From Paracoccaceae bacterium (GTDB lineage: Bacteria; Pseudomonadota; Alphaproteobacteria; Rhodobacterales; Rhodobacteraceae), in NCBI GenBank assembly GCA_958296035.1, contig OY282431.1, positions 2,402,037 to 2,466,036 of the forward strand: DNA of 64,000 nucleotides, written 5' to 3'. How positions within the stretch are numbered: the first letter of the stretch is position 1; every line of letters begins with the position of its first letter. Below are positions 63,567 to 64,000 of the stretch, in pieces. The position numbers were made by a program, and so were the translations under genes. The notes beneath the pieces were generated by a model. It did not search any database. It was not told the DNA's origin and saw nothing but the letters and a program-made list of their open reading frames with translations.

Positions 63567-64000
63567 GTGCGTCCGGAACTGCCCACACCGGCTGCAATTG
63601 TAGACCGGGGTAGATCCGAGTTGAAACAGTCCCTCATAAACAACGCCAAGACAATAGTCTACGCCCTGCTGATTGCAGGATTGTTCAGAACACTCTTTTT
63701 CCAGCCATTCTTCATTCCATCCGGATCCATGAAGGAAACGCTCCTTGTAGGTGACTTCCTGTTCGTGAACAAAATGGCTTACGGCTATTCTCGCCATTCC
63801 TGTCCATGGTCGATGTGTCCATTCTCCGGGAGACTTCTGGCAAGTGAACCCGAAAGAGGGGACATCATTGTTTTCAAGCATCCGGTATCCGGTCAGGACT
63901 ATATCAAACGCCTGGTCGGTCTGCCTGGTGATCGGATTAGCGTGGAGGATGGCGTGCTGCACATAAACAACGCACCGATGCCTGTTGCGGAGGACGGTGC
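63567..64000 (+). CDS. lepB: Signal peptidase I, N-terminal part
   Basis: The gene runs off the right edge after about 144 codons. One membrane segment (TIVYALLIAGLFRTLFF) leads to FFIPSGSMKETLLVGD, with the catalytic Ser, and YIKRLVGLPGDRI, with the catalytic Lys. It cleaves Sec and Tat signal peptides at the periplasmic face. GTG 63567 is my choice because it gives the charged N-terminus; TTG 63621 is an alternative. An unusual small insert (SRHSCPWSMCPFSGRLL) follows the VNKMAYGY motif; similar inserts are common in alphaproteobacterial LepB. Confidence 0.92.
   Translation, partial: MRPELPTPAAIVDRGRSELKQSLINNAKTIVYALLIAGLFRTLFFQPFFIPSGSMKETLLVGDFLFVNKMAYGYSRHSCPWSMCPFSGRLLASEPERGDIIVFKHPVSGQDYIKRLVGLPGDRISVEDGVLHINNAPMPVAEDG

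Noticed and set aside
1-64000. CRISPR arrays, prophage or rRNA/tRNA genes
   Set aside because: No regularly spaced short repeats, no phage structural gene set and no structural RNA with convincing stems were found on reading both strands.

Overview
This is a chromosomal segment of an alphaproteobacterium. The evidence is the order rpoZ - relA/spoT - pdxJ - acpS - (methyltransferase) - lepB at the right end, the PetP/PetR-type regulator pair followed by a histone-deacetylase-like gene, xseB and ispA, the rppH/ctpA/gpmI/rlmH/rsfS block, and a direct-repeat GTTC-N7-GTTC LexA box (the alphaproteobacterial SOS operator) in front of dnaE2. Ankyrin-repeat proteins, many broken toxin-antitoxin and restriction genes and several decayed transposases suggest a symbiont-like or island-rich genome; that lifestyle is inference. 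I see no rRNA, tRNA, CRISPR array or intact prophage.

Layout. 0-3.4 kb: the start of an aminotransferase and an SOS-controlled dnaE2 that lacks its usual C-terminal domain. 3.7-12.8 kb: one co-oriented operon with a peptidase-M19 relative, a complete Dpp/Opp-type ABC importer, an MmgE/PrpD-family enzyme and a ComA-like (phosphosulfolactate synthase family) enzyme, probably for uptake and breakdown of one unidentified small organic compound. 13.2-19.1 kb: a minus-strand housekeeping block (methyltransferase, rppH, ctpA, gpmI, rlmH, rsfS). 19.1-33.3 kb: an accessory and debris region with a transposase split into two opposite orientations, a UvrD-like helicase, a dead higBA pair, an mrr tail, an apparently intact MmeI-like restriction-modification gene, a large ankyrin protein, a threonine-dehydratase-like gene, ilvE, and an IS1595-type remnant beside a DNA-methylase fragment.

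33.6-46.5 kb: regulators and core metabolism (petP/petR-like, HDAC-like, xseB plus an xseB-like paralogue, ispA, a MetE-like methyltransferase with a BCCT transporter, rbfA-truB, dapB, an unusual SF2 helicase fused to ankyrin repeats, plsC). 46.8-53.4 kb: a GC-rich island. Its heart is a three-gene array (Fic protein, AAA ATPase 1, AAA ATPase 2) whose genes share the same 3' end and the same intergenic linker, so that unrelated proteins finish with the same short proline-rich tail. A fossil of a fourth such tail lies upstream. The array is followed by a broken brnT, a small unknown gene and a broken IS701-like transposase next to an inverted partial copy of that unknown gene. 53.5-64 kb: core genes again (accA, a MalY/PatB-type lyase, an RNase HI with a second catalytically dead RNase H domain, ispH, rpoZ, rsh, pdxJ, acpS, a methyltransferase, and lepB cut by the window end).

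The best candidate for an undescribed system is the Fic/AAA array with shared tails and linkers. The helicase-ankyrin fusion, the ComA-containing transport operon and the tandem RNase H protein come next.
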